From assembly GCF_036946495.1 (NCBI RefSeq), contig NZ_JAQIIX010000001.1, positions 806,001-870,000 of the forward strand: DNA of 64,000 nt, in the 5' to 3' direction. The stretch is from Mycolicibacterium neoaurum (lineage in GTDB: Bacteria; Actinomycetota; Actinomycetes; Mycobacteriales; Mycobacteriaceae). Of the stretch, positions 12,254 to 21,488 are shown one piece after another. A program made the position numbers and the translations under genes. The notes under the pieces were generated by a model. That model saw nothing but the letters and a program-made list of their open reading frames with translations, did not search any database and had not been told where the DNA came from. Every line of letters starts with the position of its first letter. Position 1 is the stretch's first letter.

Positions 12254-15226
12254 TCACAGACCCAGCTCGGCACGCACCGCAGCGGTCATGCGCTTGTACT
12301 GCAACGTATCGCCGTCGAAGTACCAGGCGTTACGGGTGGACTTCGGGATGCCCGCGGAACGCAGCGGACCCACCTCCGGCCGGTACGAGGCACCGAGGGT
12401 CATCTCCGGTGCCGCATAGACCACATCCGGGGCGCGGCCGACCGGCAGGGCGGCCAGCGCCTCGGTGACCTCCGCGCTGGGAACGCTGCCACCGGGACGC
12501 AACGCCACCGCCGTCAGTACCAGCGGACCGTCGGCACCGTCCACGCAGTAGGTGACCGCCAGATCGACCGCGCCGATGCGGCCGACCGCATCGTTGACCG
12601 CGGCGGTGAACACCACGCCAGCCGGGGTGCGGATCACCGCGCTGCGGCTGTCGACCAGCCAGTAGTCACCGTCGTCATCACGACGGAAAAGCTGCTCGGT
12701 GGACACCCAGGTGTCCGCGGGCGCGAAGACGCCCCGCTTGACCGACGCGGTCGGATCGATGGGACCCCGGGGGCGTGCGAGCAACAGCCCGACCTCACCG
12801 GGTTGAGCCCGCAGCACGAAACCGCGCTCGTCCTCCAGGATCAGATCTTCGTCGACGTCATAGGCCGCGAGCTCGACGAACGGGCCGCCCGGCAGCGGCC
12901 GGCCCTTGCATCCGGGCTTCACGTCGGCGACGTTGGCCATCACCGCCTGCCCGTCGGTGGTCGCGAAGAACTCGACGACGTGGGCCGGGGCGAACACCTC
13001 GCTGACCCGACGCCACAGCCCGGTGGGCATGCCGGCTCCGATGAACAGGCGCACCGACAGTGTGCCGTTGAGGACGAACGAGGGATCGTCGATGACCTCA
13101 CGCAGCATCGCCCACGTGTAGGACACCACGGTGACGCCGTATTGACGGATCTCATGCAGGAACCGGTCGGGGGCCAGCCCTCGCGACAAGGCGATCCGGG
13201 CGCCGCCGACGACCGCGCCACCGAGGCTCACCAACAGCCCGGAAGGGTGATGTAGCGGGGTGAGGCAGTACACGGTGTCGCGGTTGCCGAGGTTGGCGGC
13301 CGACGCCGTGCCGAACGCCGAGAGCGCCCAGCGATAGTTGGTGATCTGGCGGGCCACCAGTTCCCCGTTGACCGTCGCGAAGGCGATATAGGCGACATCG
13401 CGGGCGAAACCGGGATTCGGGCGGTACCAACCGGGCAATTCGACACGGTCCGGGTCGATGCGCTCCATGTCGATGACCTCGGCGGAACCACTGCCCGGTT
13501 CGGGCAGCTGCAACTCACGCGTCTCGCCGCCGCCCAGCACCAGTACCCGGCGGTCCAGCGTGCGCGCTGCCTCCAGGTTCGCCGGATCGGTGAGGATCTC
13601 GACCACACCGCCGAGTCGGGCCGCCAGGGCCAGATCGGCATCCGGGGGCATCAGCACCGCCACCGCTCCCAGCCGGGACAGTGCGGCGATGGCGACCAGG
13701 GCGCTGGGTCGGGTCTGCATCAGCACACCGACCCGCACGCCCTGGCGGACGCCGACGTCGATCAACCCGCGCACGACGTTGTTGACGCGGCGGTCGACCG
13801 CCTCGTAGGTGTGCACACGACCGTCGAACAGCAGGAACTCGCCGTCGGGGTGACCCAGCGCCTGTTCGGTCATGATCCGGCCCAGCGAGATCCGGGTGTG
13901 GTCGTTGATCTGGCCGAGCCGGGCCAGCCGGGGCAGGGTGCGCGCGGTCTCGACGAGGAGCGTGCGCGCCGACTTGTTGGTCGCGACAACTGCATCAGCG
14001 GCCGAGCGGGCCAGCTCGAAGGCCAGCTCGGAAGCGGCTGCCGCGCCGTGCGCGACGCGAGAGGCCAGCGCCACCCCGCTGTCGGTGGACTCGTCGGGTT
14101 GCTCCCCCATGGGGACGACGGCCTCGGGCAACTCACCGTCACCGCTGCGCCACTTGACCCAGGAGGCCACCGTCGGCCAGGTCTGGGTGGCCGCCTTGGA
14201 TCCGACGACCAACCCGAAATGCCCTGCGCGGATCAGATATTCGTAGGTATCGGCCTGCGGTGCGGCAGTCTTGATCCCGCGTACCGCTGCGGGCTGGCCG
14301 ATATCGTCGACCTCGCCGACCACGGCAAGCACCGGGCACTTGATATCGGCGAGCGTCACCAGCTCACCGCGGATGTTGAACCCGCCCGACATCATCCGGT
14401 TGTGTGCGATGAACTGCTTGAGAAGCTCCGAGATGGCAGGCCCCGACCAGGCGATCCAGCCCTCCGAGTCCAGGAACCGGCGCTGCTGCTCACGCGGGAG
14501 CAGCGCCTCACGGTCGTGGAGTTGGCGCAGGAAGTCCAACCGGGCCTGCGTCGTCTTGATCGGATCGAGCATCTGGAACCCGGTGCGCGCCAACCACCCC
14601 GGGATGTCGATGCGGGAGAAGACATGGTCGGCCATGAAGCTGGCGGCGACCGCACCGACGTTGGGCGGGATACCCATCGGCAACGCTGCCAGGGTGTCGA
14701 CCGGGGACCCGAACCCGATGATGCTCGCCAGATCCTTGGACCTGCGATACGCCGCCGTCTGGTAGCAGAACATGCCGCCTTGGGAGTACCCGGCCAGGTG
14801 CACGTCACTGCCGGTCACCCGCTTCACGGTGTCGATGGCCTCGCTGAGCGCCACCACGTGGTCGGCCAGGTTGCGTTGCATCCCGCCCTCGACCTGATCG
14901 GGTGAACCGAAATCGATCACCCACGGGTCGATGCCCGCGGAGTGCAGGATGCCGACCGCACCGTCCGCACGGGTGACATCCCACATATCGGCCGACATCA
15001 TCATCGGGTGCACCATCAGCACCGGCGGGCCGGCCGGCGCGGCGCCGGGTCGGGTATCCGGCGGGAAATAGCGTCGCAACCGGTACATCGGCACGCTCTC
15101 GATGATCTGGTACGGCGAGGGCACCGCCCCGGTCTCCAGACCGCCGTAGCGCAGCACCTCGATGCCGTTCTGAGCGGTGGCCAGCAGTCGGCTCACCGGA
15201 CCGGTAACCAGTGAGAAATCCACCAC
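12254..15226 (-). CDS. Two-domain alpha/beta-hydrolase + acyl-CoA synthetase-like protein (Rv1683 type)
   Basis: A 990-residue protein. Residues 1-370 are a PHA-synthase-like alpha/beta hydrolase with nucleophile S148 in GYSQGG and a late AGHFGLV histidine. From about 450 to the end is an adenylate-forming (FATP-like) domain. Rv1683, and its BCG counterpart BCG1721, is described as a bifunctional lipase/long-chain acyl-CoA synthetase involved in triacylglycerol metabolism, and that role is inferred here. The usual P-loop of the synthetase is not conserved (AYIAFATVNGELVARQ), and the TGD and GR-K motifs read STEQ and DSRSAVIRTPAG. The start is GTG at 15224-15226 behind GGGGAG; a second in-frame GTG follows directly. 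Confidence 0.9.
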   Translation of the reverse strand: MVDFSLVTGPVSRLLATAQNGIEVLRYGGLETGAVPSPYQIIESVPMYRLRRYFPPDTRPGAAPAGPPVLMVHPMMMSADMWDVTRADGAVGILHSAGIDPWVIDFGSPDQVEGGMQRNLADHVVALSEAIDTVKRVTGSDVHLAGYSQGGMFCYQTAAYRRSKDLASIIGFGSPVDTLAALPMGIPPNVGAVAASFMADHVFSRIDIPGWLARTGFQMLDPIKTTQARLDFLRQLHDREALLPREQQRRFLDSEGWIAWSGPAISELLKQFIAHNRMMSGGFNIRGELVTLADIKCPVLAVVGEVDDIGQPAAVRGIKTAAPQADTYEYLIRAGHFGLVVGSKAATQTWPTVASWVKWRSGDGELPEAVVPMGEQPDESTDSGVALASRVAHGAAAASELAFELARSAADAVVATNKSARTLLVETARTLPRLARLGQINDHTRISLGRIMTEQALGHPDGEFLLFDGRVHTYEAVDRRVNNVVRGLIDVGVRQGVRVGVLMQTRPSALVAIAALSRLGAVAVLMPPDADLALAARLGGVVEILTDPANLEAARTLDRRVLVLGGGETRELQLPEPGSGSAEVIDMERIDPDRVELPGWYRPNPGFARDVAYIAFATVNGELVARQITNYRWALSAFGTASAANLGNRDTVYCLTPLHHPSGLLVSLGGAVVGGARIALSRGLAPDRFLHEIRQYGVTVVSYTWAMLREVIDDPSFVLNGTLSVRLFIGAGMPTGLWRRVSEVFAPAHVVEFFATTDGQAVMANVADVKPGCKGRPLPGGPFVELAAYDVDEDLILEDERGFVLRAQPGEVGLLLARPRGPIDPTASVKRGVFAPADTWVSTEQLFRRDDDGDYWLVDSRSAVIRTPAGVVFTAAVNDAVGRIGAVDLAVTYCVDGADGPLVLTAVALRPGGSVPSAEVTEALAALPVGRAPDVVYAAPEMTLGASYRPEVGPLRSAGIPKSTRNAWYFDGDTLQYKRMTAAVRAELGL

Positions 15227-15335
15227 AGTGCTCCCCTACCGTATGCGTCGACACCAGCGCCAATCCCCCGATTGCCCCGACATCATGGCACAGCACCAGT
15301 GGTCGGCCGCCGCGAATGTACAGCGCGGCCCCGCC

Positions 15336-15341
15336 TAACCT
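15336..15341 (+). promoter_or_regulatory. -10 box suggesting a leaderless transcript for the ABC-F gene
   Basis: The -10-like hexamer TAACCT ends 9 bases before the ATG of the ABC-F gene and no ribosome binding site is seen, so the transcript may start at or next to the start codon. The 124-base divergent region 15227-15350 otherwise holds the leader of the minus-strand lipase/synthetase gene. Confidence 0.4.
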
Positions 15342-15350
15342 GGACGCGAC

Positions 15351-17138
15351 ATGGCGCATCTTCTCGGGGCCGAGGCCCTACATCTGGAATATCCCACCAA
15401 GGTGGTCTTCGACTCGGTCTCCCTCGGGGTAAACGAGGGTGACCGGATCGGCATCGTCGGACGCAACGGCGACGGAAAGTCCAGCCTGTTGGCCATGCTG
15501 GCAGGCAGGGTGCGACCCGATTCGGGCCGCGTGACGGTGCGCGGCGGGGTGCGGGTCGGCGTGCTCGATCAGGCCGACACCCTCGATTCCGACGACACCA
15601 TCGGGCATGCCGTCGTCGGCGACGTGCCCGAACATGTGTGGGCCGGTGATCCGCGCGGACGTGACGTCATCGCCGGGTTGCTCGGCGACCTGAGCTGGGA
15701 TGCGGTCCTCGGCACGCTGTCGGGCGGTCAGCGGCGGCGGGTCGCGCTGGCCCGACTGCTGGCCGGCGACCACGACGTGCTCGCCCTCGACGAGCCGACC
15801 AACCACCTCGACGTGGAGGCCATCACCTGGCTGGCCGAACATCTCAAGCGACGCTGGTCAGCGTCCGCGGGTGGGCTGCTGGTCGTCACGCACGACCGCT
15901 GGTTCCTCGACGAGGTGTGCACCACCACCTGGGAGGTGCACGACCGGATCGTCGAGCCGTTCGACGGCGGCTATGCCGCCTACATCCTGCAGCGCGTGGA
16001 GCGTGATCGACAGGCCGCCACGATCGAGGCGCGCCGGCAGAACCTGGCCCGCAAGGAACTCGCCTGGCTGCGACGCGGCGCACCGGCGCGCACCTCCAAA
16101 CCGAAATTCCGCATCGACGCCGCCAACGCGTTGATCGCCGACGTACCCGAGATCCGGGACAAGGTCGCGCTGCAGTCTCTGGCCGTCACCCGGTTGGGCA
16201 AGCAGGTGGTCGATCTGTTGGACGTCTCGGTCAGCTATGGCGAGAAGACCGTGCTACGCGATGTCGAATGGCGCATCGCACCGGGTGAACGCACCGGCAT
16301 CCTCGGGGTGAACGGGGCGGGCAAATCAACCCTGCTCGGTCTCGTCGACGGTTCCGTGCAGCCGACCGAGGGACGCGTCAAAACCGGCAAGACCGTCCAC
16401 ATCGCCACTCTCACCCAGGGCGCCGATCGGCTGGCCGACCATCTCGACGAACCGGTCCGGGTGGTGCTGAGCCGGTTGGCCACCACCTACACATTCGGGG
16501 CCGGTTCCAAGGCCCAGGAGCTCACCCCGAGCCAGCTCCTCGAGCGGCTCGGGTTCGGCAGCGCACAGCTGTCGACTCCGGTGAAGGATCTGTCCGGTGG
16601 TCAGCAGCGTCGTCTGCAGCTGCTGCTGATCCTGCTCGAGCAGCCCAATGTGCTGATCCTCGACGAGCCGACCAACGATCTGGACACCGACATGTTGGCG
16701 GCGATGGAAGACCTGCTCGACTCGTGGCCGGGCACGCTGATCGTGGTCAGCCACGACCGCTATTTCCTGGAGCGCGTCACCGACCAGCAGTACGGCATCC
16801 TCGGTGGGCATCTGCGGCATCTGCCCGGCGGGGTCGATGAGTATCTACGATTGCGGGCTGCGCATGCGTCGCAGACCGGTCCAGCGGCCGCGAAACAGCC
16901 TGTCCAGGAGGGGTTGTCGGGCGCCGACCTGCGCACCGCGCAGAAGGAGATCTCGGCGATCGAACGCAAGCTGGAGAAGCTCGCCGCCCAGATCGACGCC
17001 GCCCACGTCCGGCTCGCCGAACACGATCAGGACGATTACGAAGGGCTGCAACGGCTCAGCGGTGGGCTGCGGGAGCTGGAATCCGAGGTTGCCGCGCTGG
17101 AGGAGCGCTGGCTCGAGTTGTCCGACACCGTAGGCTGA
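15351..17138 (+). CDS. ABC-F family ATPase (Uup-like)
   Basis: A 595-residue soluble protein with two ABC nucleotide-binding domains and no membrane domain, typical of ABC-F translation factors acting on ribosomes. Domain 1 has Walker A GRNGDGKS (37-44), signature LSGGQRRR and Walker B VLALDEPTNHLD. Domain 2 has GVNGAGKS, LSGGQQRR and VLILDEPTNDLD. About 65 C-terminal residues form a charged coiled coil (LRTAQKEISAIERKLEKLAA), which fits Uup more than EttA. It is not expected to be a transporter. A macrolide-resistance type ABC-F cannot be excluded by eye. Confidence 0.88.
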   Translation: MAHLLGAEALHLEYPTKVVFDSVSLGVNEGDRIGIVGRNGDGKSSLLAMLAGRVRPDSGRVTVRGGVRVGVLDQADTLDSDDTIGHAVVGDVPEHVWAGDPRGRDVIAGLLGDLSWDAVLGTLSGGQRRRVALARLLAGDHDVLALDEPTNHLDVEAITWLAEHLKRRWSASAGGLLVVTHDRWFLDEVCTTTWEVHDRIVEPFDGGYAAYILQRVERDRQAATIEARRQNLARKELAWLRRGAPARTSKPKFRIDAANALIADVPEIRDKVALQSLAVTRLGKQVVDLLDVSVSYGEKTVLRDVEWRIAPGERTGILGVNGAGKSTLLGLVDGSVQPTEGRVKTGKTVHIATLTQGADRLADHLDEPVRVVLSRLATTYTFGAGSKAQELTPSQLLERLGFGSAQLSTPVKDLSGGQQRRLQLLLILLEQPNVLILDEPTNDLDTDMLAAMEDLLDSWPGTLIVVSHDRYFLERVTDQQYGILGGHLRHLPGGVDEYLRLRAAHASQTGPAAAKQPVQEGLSGADLRTAQKEISAIERKLEKLAAQIDAAHVRLAEHDQDDYEGLQRLSGGLRELESEVAALEERWLELSDTVG

Positions 17139-17168
17139 CCGGAAAATTCGGTCGGGGGGCCACTTAGG

Positions 17169-18482
17169 ATGAATGCCGTGCGATACGTGCTGGCGCCGGT
17201 GACGCTGTGCGTGCGCTATTTCCCGCAGTTGGTGGCCTGTTATCTCGTCGGGTATCTCGGCCGGATGGGCGCCATCGAATGGGCCGCCTGGGCCGGCTAT
17301 GACAACTACGTGTGGGCCTCGCTGATCATGCCGCTGGCCGGTATGGCGCGGCTCGGGTCCTATGTGGCGATGTTCCTGGTGATACGGCCGGGCATTCCCG
17401 CGCTGGCCGGACTGGCGCGGCGACCTGCCCGTCACATCGACATCTTCGCTACCATCATAGTGCCGTTCTTCGCAATCTATCTGGCCTGGCAGATGTTTCG
17501 GGAGGACTGGCTGTCCTTCGAGTATCGCGCCATGGAGTACCGCGCGGGCGCGGCGATGATGTCGCCGGATTCCTCGCCCACACTTCATCCGAGCATGCTG
17601 CCGGTTGGCACCGTCACCCTCGTCATCATCGGCCTGGCGCTGGTGGCCCGGTTCGCCCTCGGCCGGCTTAAGGACCGCACACCGACCTGGTTGCTGCCGG
17701 TTCAGGTCTACCTGGACACGCTGTGGGTGTTCCTGGTGCTGACCTACTCGGCCAGCCAGGGTCTCACGATTCTGATCAACCCGTCGGCCTGGATTGCCGA
17801 GCGACGGATCATCGTGTGGTTCAACGACACTCGCGAGAGTCTGTTCTCTCATGTGCAGTTCCTCCAGAAGATATGGGATGCCGTGATTTGGGCCATCAGC
17901 ACCGTCTTCGGTGGCGCGGCGGTCCCGCTGATCTGGCTGGCCGTCGCGTGCATCGTCTACGGCGCCACCGCCAAGGCCGACTGGCGGGCCGAGGCTCAAC
18001 GAATCGGTGGCGCCCGGATCGACCGGTGGATGCAGCGCGCCGAGACGAGACGCACCCGGTTGAGCACCGGCTGGAAACGCGTCCCCGGCAAGGTGCGCAC
18101 CGAGGTGCGCAATCAGCTGACCGGGCAGATCGGCAAGTTCAAACCGATCACCGACTCAGCCCACGTCATCGCCGCCGGCGGCGTGCTCGCACTGTCGATG
18201 TATGTGCTCGGCTACCTCGGCCTGGCGTGGCTGGACATGGCAGGCAGCTTCTATCGGGCGCAGCTGGGCCCGGGCTATCTCTTCCGCGGCATGGCCTGGC
18301 TGATCGGACCGCACGACATCGGATTCTGGTTCGCCACCTGGGACGTGATGGCCTTGATCTCGCATTCGATCATCGAGCCGCTGCGGATCTGTCTGGTGGC
18401 CTGCGCACTGGCCTGGTGCGTGCAGCGCTCTGCCGCGGCTACAGCTCCAGCCGGAGCAGAATCGAGCCGTCCGGTCGCCTGA
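17169..18482 (+). CDS. Multi-pass membrane protein of unknown function
   Basis: A 437-residue protein with about seven or eight hydrophobic helices, among them VTLVIIGLALVARFAL, the 200-220 region and ALSMYVLGYLGLAWL. A basic cytosolic loop lies around 275-320 (MQRAETRRTRLSTGWKRVPG). No catalytic motif is visible and I do not recognise the family. TAGGAT at 17165-17170 looks like a -10 box. If used, the transcript would begin at the GTG at 17178, giving a leaderless protein three residues shorter. Its 3' end overlaps the convergent minus-strand gene by 44 bases. Confidence 0.85.
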   Translation: MNAVRYVLAPVTLCVRYFPQLVACYLVGYLGRMGAIEWAAWAGYDNYVWASLIMPLAGMARLGSYVAMFLVIRPGIPALAGLARRPARHIDIFATIIVPFFAIYLAWQMFREDWLSFEYRAMEYRAGAAMMSPDSSPTLHPSMLPVGTVTLVIIGLALVARFALGRLKDRTPTWLLPVQVYLDTLWVFLVLTYSASQGLTILINPSAWIAERRIIVWFNDTRESLFSHVQFLQKIWDAVIWAISTVFGGAAVPLIWLAVACIVYGATAKADWRAEAQRIGGARIDRWMQRAETRRTRLSTGWKRVPGKVRTEVRNQLTGQIGKFKPITDSAHVIAAGGVLALSMYVLGYLGLAWLDMAGSFYRAQLGPGYLFRGMAWLIGPHDIGFWFATWDVMALISHSIIEPLRICLVACALAWCVQRSAAATAPAGAESSRPVA

Positions 18483-18888
18483 CGTCCACGGCAGTCGGCT
18501 CCGCGCTCGACGGCACCAGGAACGTCCACGGTAGCGACATCTCAGTACCGCACGGCGGGCCGCTGCCACGCCACGAACGCTCCCCCTCGATCAGGTAGCC
18601 GGTGCAGCCGAATTCCTCGGCGGCCGTGCCGGTTCGCTCGATCAGCACGTTCAGCTGGACCGTGCCCTCGGGCAGGGCCGACCCGTATTTGGTCGTCGTG
18701 CGGCTGACATTGCGGACCGACCATGTCTGTCCATCGACCTCGATGGACTGCCGCGGCGCGGCGGTGTGGGCGGGCACGACGGTGCGCCGGTAGTCGGTCC
18801 ACTCCGGTTCCAGGATGAACACGGTGGCGGTGACCGCCGTCGCGGCGGCGACGGCGGTGCCGATCAGATTGCGCTGCCAGAGCTTCAT
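18439..18888 (-). CDS. Membrane-anchored protein, third gene of a coupled trio
   Basis: A 149-residue protein. One N-terminal transmembrane helix (about residues 8-27, LIGTAVAAATAVTATVFIL) is followed by an extracytoplasmic, probably beta-rich domain with one Cys pair (FGCTG and PPCGT). It contains the element WTFLVPSSA, shared in form with the two genes upstream. The ATG at 18886-18888 overlaps the stop of the preceding gene (ATGA). The family is not recognised; a DUF4352-like immunoglobulin fold is possible. Confidence 0.8.
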   Translation of the reverse strand: MKLWQRNLIGTAVAAATAVTATVFILEPEWTDYRRTVVPAHTAAPRQSIEVDGQTWSVRNVSRTTTKYGSALPEGTVQLNVLIERTGTAAEEFGCTGYLIEGERSWRGSGPPCGTEMSLPWTFLVPSSAEPTAVDVRRPDGSILLRLEL

Positions 18889-19451
18889 GTTCCGACCTGT
18901 TTTCCCTGGCCGATATCGATCAGATCGGTGCGGTGCACGAGCGGATCGGACAGATCGATATCGACGACCAGCCGGGAATTCAACCGCCAGTCCCCGACCC
19001 AGATTCGCATCGCGATCCGGCCGCGGTCGGGCGCCACGAGATCTGGTGGTACGTCGAACACCCACGAACCGCTGGCCCGGATCCCGGGGGCCAGTGACCC
19101 GGTGACCGGGATGATCCCGAGCCGGCTGGTCGGGACATAGGTGTTGGGCCCGACGATCAGTTCGACCGAGGGCACCTGGTCGCTTCGTGTCGTCATGGCT
19201 GCACCATCGACAGCGACCCAGACACCGACCGCGTCGACGATGCCCGGCGGGTACTGGGTCTTCTTGACCCGTGGGCCGATCCGGACGGCGTCGACCTGTG
19301 CGGTGATCGCCGCGCCGGTGGCCTGCTGTCCCATCGCGACCTCGACATCGAAGGGGGCGAACACATCGTCGGGGATCGGCAGGCTGTGCCACGTCCAGGC
19401 CCCGGCCGCGATGACCGCGGCGGTCGACAAGGCGGTCAGCGAGCGCCTCAC
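18885..19451 (-). CDS. Membrane-anchored protein, second gene of a coupled trio
   Basis: A 188-residue protein with an N-terminal signal anchor (RRSLTALSTAAVIAAGAWTW) and an exported domain predicted to be beta-rich, containing SWVFDVPPDLVAPDRG near the end. The GTG at 19449-19451 overlaps the stop of the gene before it (GTGA), and its own stop overlaps the start of the next gene (ATGA). A longer upstream frame was rejected because it runs inside the neighbouring gene. Function unknown. Confidence 0.8.
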   Translation of the reverse strand: MRRSLTALSTAAVIAAGAWTWHSLPIPDDVFAPFDVEVAMGQQATGAAITAQVDAVRIGPRVKKTQYPPGIVDAVGVWVAVDGAAMTTRSDQVPSVELIVGPNTYVPTSRLGIIPVTGSLAPGIRASGSWVFDVPPDLVAPDRGRIAMRIWVGDWRLNSRLVVDIDLSDPLVHRTDLIDIGQGKQVGT

Positions 19452-20053
19452 CGTGTGCCGCCGACCGGGACGCTGAGCTGTGCGTAGTCGGTCAGACTGG
19501 ACACCCAGCCCTGACCGACGGTCGCGTTGATCTTGCGGACCTCCTTGCTGATCCGCACCGGTAATGCCGCTCCGACCGCCACCGCATCGGCGGGAACATC
19601 CCACATCAGCACCACGTCATCGGTGAGACCCGGCCCGAGGGTTATCGACAAAGTGCCGTCGGCCAGCCGGATGGCCGCCAGGTTCACGGCACCGGTCAGC
19701 CCGACCAGTTCCACCGGTTGCGCCACCGGCCCCGGCAGGGTGCTGGTGTTGTGCACCTTCGTCACAAGACCGAGATAGCGGCGGCCCGGCTTCGGCCCGA
19801 AAATGCGGCGCTCACCGGCGCGGACCTCGTCGACGAGGGTGGCGCGCAGCACCGTCATCTCGAACCGTCCGGTGTCGAACCGTTCGCCGACCTTGATGTC
19901 GGTGATCCTCTTGTCGACGGTGTCCAGCCCGCCGAACGCGGCGGTGGCGACCAGGATCGCCACCAACCCCGCGCGACGCCACTCCTTGAGTCCCCACCCC
20001 GCCAGCCACCGCCGGATACGCCCGGACGCGGCGCTCCCCCGAGCCGGTTCCAT
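19448..20053 (-). CDS. Membrane-anchored protein, first gene of a coupled trio
   Basis: A 201-residue protein. A basic cytosolic head (residues 1-27) and one transmembrane helix (about 28-43, GLVAILVATAAFGGL) precede an exported domain with VGERFDTGRFEMTVLRATL and VVLMWDVPADAVAVG. The latter resembles the FDVPPD and FLVPSS elements of the two downstream genes, so the three may be distant paralogues. It starts 15 bases downstream of argH's stop codon, read on the minus strand. Its function is not known. Confidence 0.8.
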   Translation of the reverse strand: MEPARGSAASGRIRRWLAGWGLKEWRRAGLVAILVATAAFGGLDTVDKRITDIKVGERFDTGRFEMTVLRATLVDEVRAGERRIFGPKPGRRYLGLVTKVHNTSTLPGPVAQPVELVGLTGAVNLAAIRLADGTLSITLGPGLTDDVVLMWDVPADAVAVGAALPVRISKEVRKINATVGQGWVSSLTDYAQLSVPVGGTR

Positions 20054-20068
20054 GGCTGCAGATCCTAC

Positions 20069-21478
20069 CTAGCGCAAGGCGGTCCGTAGCCGGTCGGCGG
20101 TGTCGCGCACCACGGTGAGCTGACGCGCCACCTGAATCGGTGCCGTGCCGCCGCGCGCATCACGCGAGTCGACCGACCCCGCGATGGTCAGCACCGTGCG
20201 CACTTCGGCCGTCAGTCCCGGGTGGATACCGGCCAGTTCATCGTCGGCGAGTTCTTCGAGTCCGACGTTGCGTGCCTCGGCCGCCTTGACTGCTGCGCCG
20301 GCCGCCTCGTGTGCAACACGGAACGGAATGCCTTGACGCACCATCCATTCGGCGATATCGGTGGCCAGCGTGAAGCCCAGCGGCGCCAATTCGGCCAACC
20401 GGTCGGTGTCGAAGGTGAGGGTGGCGACCAATCCGGCCATGGCCGGCAGCAGCAGTCGCAGCTGCGCTACCGAGTCGAAGACGGGTTCCTTGTCCTCCTG
20501 CAGATCCCGGTTGTAGGCCAGCGGTTGTGCCTTGAGCGTCGCCAGCAGACCGGTCAGGTTGCCGATCAGCCGCCCGGACTTTCCGCGGGCCAGTTCGGCG
20601 ATATCCGGGTTCTTCTTCTGCGGCATGATCGAGGAACCCGTCGACCAGGCGTCGTGCAGCTTCACATACCCGAATTCGGTGGTGCTCCACAGGATGATGT
20701 CCTCGGCCAACCGGGAGAGATCCACCGCGATCATCGCGAACACGAAGGCCGCCTCGGCCGCGAAATCCCTTGCCGCAGTTGCGTCGATGGAGTTTTCGGA
20801 CGCGGCATCGAAGCCCAGCTCGGCGGCGATCGCATCGGGATCGAGCCCCAGCGACGATCCGGCCAACGCGCCGGAGCCGTAGGGCGACACCGCGGTCCGC
20901 TTGTCCAGGTCGACAAGGCGTTCGGCGTCCCGCAACAGCGGGTGCGCGTGGGCCAACAGATGATGGGCCAGCAACACCGGCTGCGCGGACTGCAGATGTG
21001 TCTTGCCCGGCATGATCGCCGTCGGATGCGCGGCGGCCTGGGTGGCCAGCGCCGCGACCACGTCGAGTACCCCATCGCCGACGGCCTTCACCGCGTCACG
21101 CAGCCACATCCGGAACAGGGTGGCCACCTGATCGTTCCGCGAGCGGCCTGCGCGCAGCCGACCACCGAGTTCCGGGCCGACCCGGTCGATCAGGCCGCGC
21201 TCCAGCGCTCCGTGCACATCCTCGTCGCTGGGCAGCGGCCCGAAGCTGCCGTCGGCCACATCGGCGCCCAAACTGTCCAGACCGGCCAACAGGCCATCAC
21301 GCTGGTCGTCGGTGAGCAGGCCCGCGCGGTGCAGGACCCTCGCATGCGCCTTGGAGGCGGTGACGTCATAGGGGGCCAACGCCCAGTCGAAGTGGGTCGA
21401 CTTGCTCAGCGCGGCCAGCGCGTCGGACGGTCCGTCGGCGAACCGGCCGCCCCACAGCGATCCTTCGTTGGTACTCAT
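20069..21478 (-). CDS. argH: Argininosuccinate lyase
   Basis: Catalyses the last step of arginine synthesis, splitting argininosuccinate into arginine and fumarate. The 469-residue protein has the fumarase/aspartase superfamily signature GSSIMPQKKNPD (about residues 282-293) and the N-terminal LWGGRF motif. It is the last gene of the argCJBDFRGH cluster. An 85-base gap carrying a palindromic repeat separates it from argG. The ATG at 21476-21478 is the start expected for the family. Confidence 0.97.
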   Translation of the reverse strand: MSTNEGSLWGGRFADGPSDALAALSKSTHFDWALAPYDVTASKAHARVLHRAGLLTDDQRDGLLAGLDSLGADVADGSFGPLPSDEDVHGALERGLIDRVGPELGGRLRAGRSRNDQVATLFRMWLRDAVKAVGDGVLDVVAALATQAAAHPTAIMPGKTHLQSAQPVLLAHHLLAHAHPLLRDAERLVDLDKRTAVSPYGSGALAGSSLGLDPDAIAAELGFDAASENSIDATAARDFAAEAAFVFAMIAVDLSRLAEDIILWSTTEFGYVKLHDAWSTGSSIMPQKKNPDIAELARGKSGRLIGNLTGLLATLKAQPLAYNRDLQEDKEPVFDSVAQLRLLLPAMAGLVATLTFDTDRLAELAPLGFTLATDIAEWMVRQGIPFRVAHEAAGAAVKAAEARNVGLEELADDELAGIHPGLTAEVRTVLTIAGSVDSRDARGGTAPIQVARQLTVVRDTADRLRTALR

Positions 21479-21488
21479 GCAGATTCCT

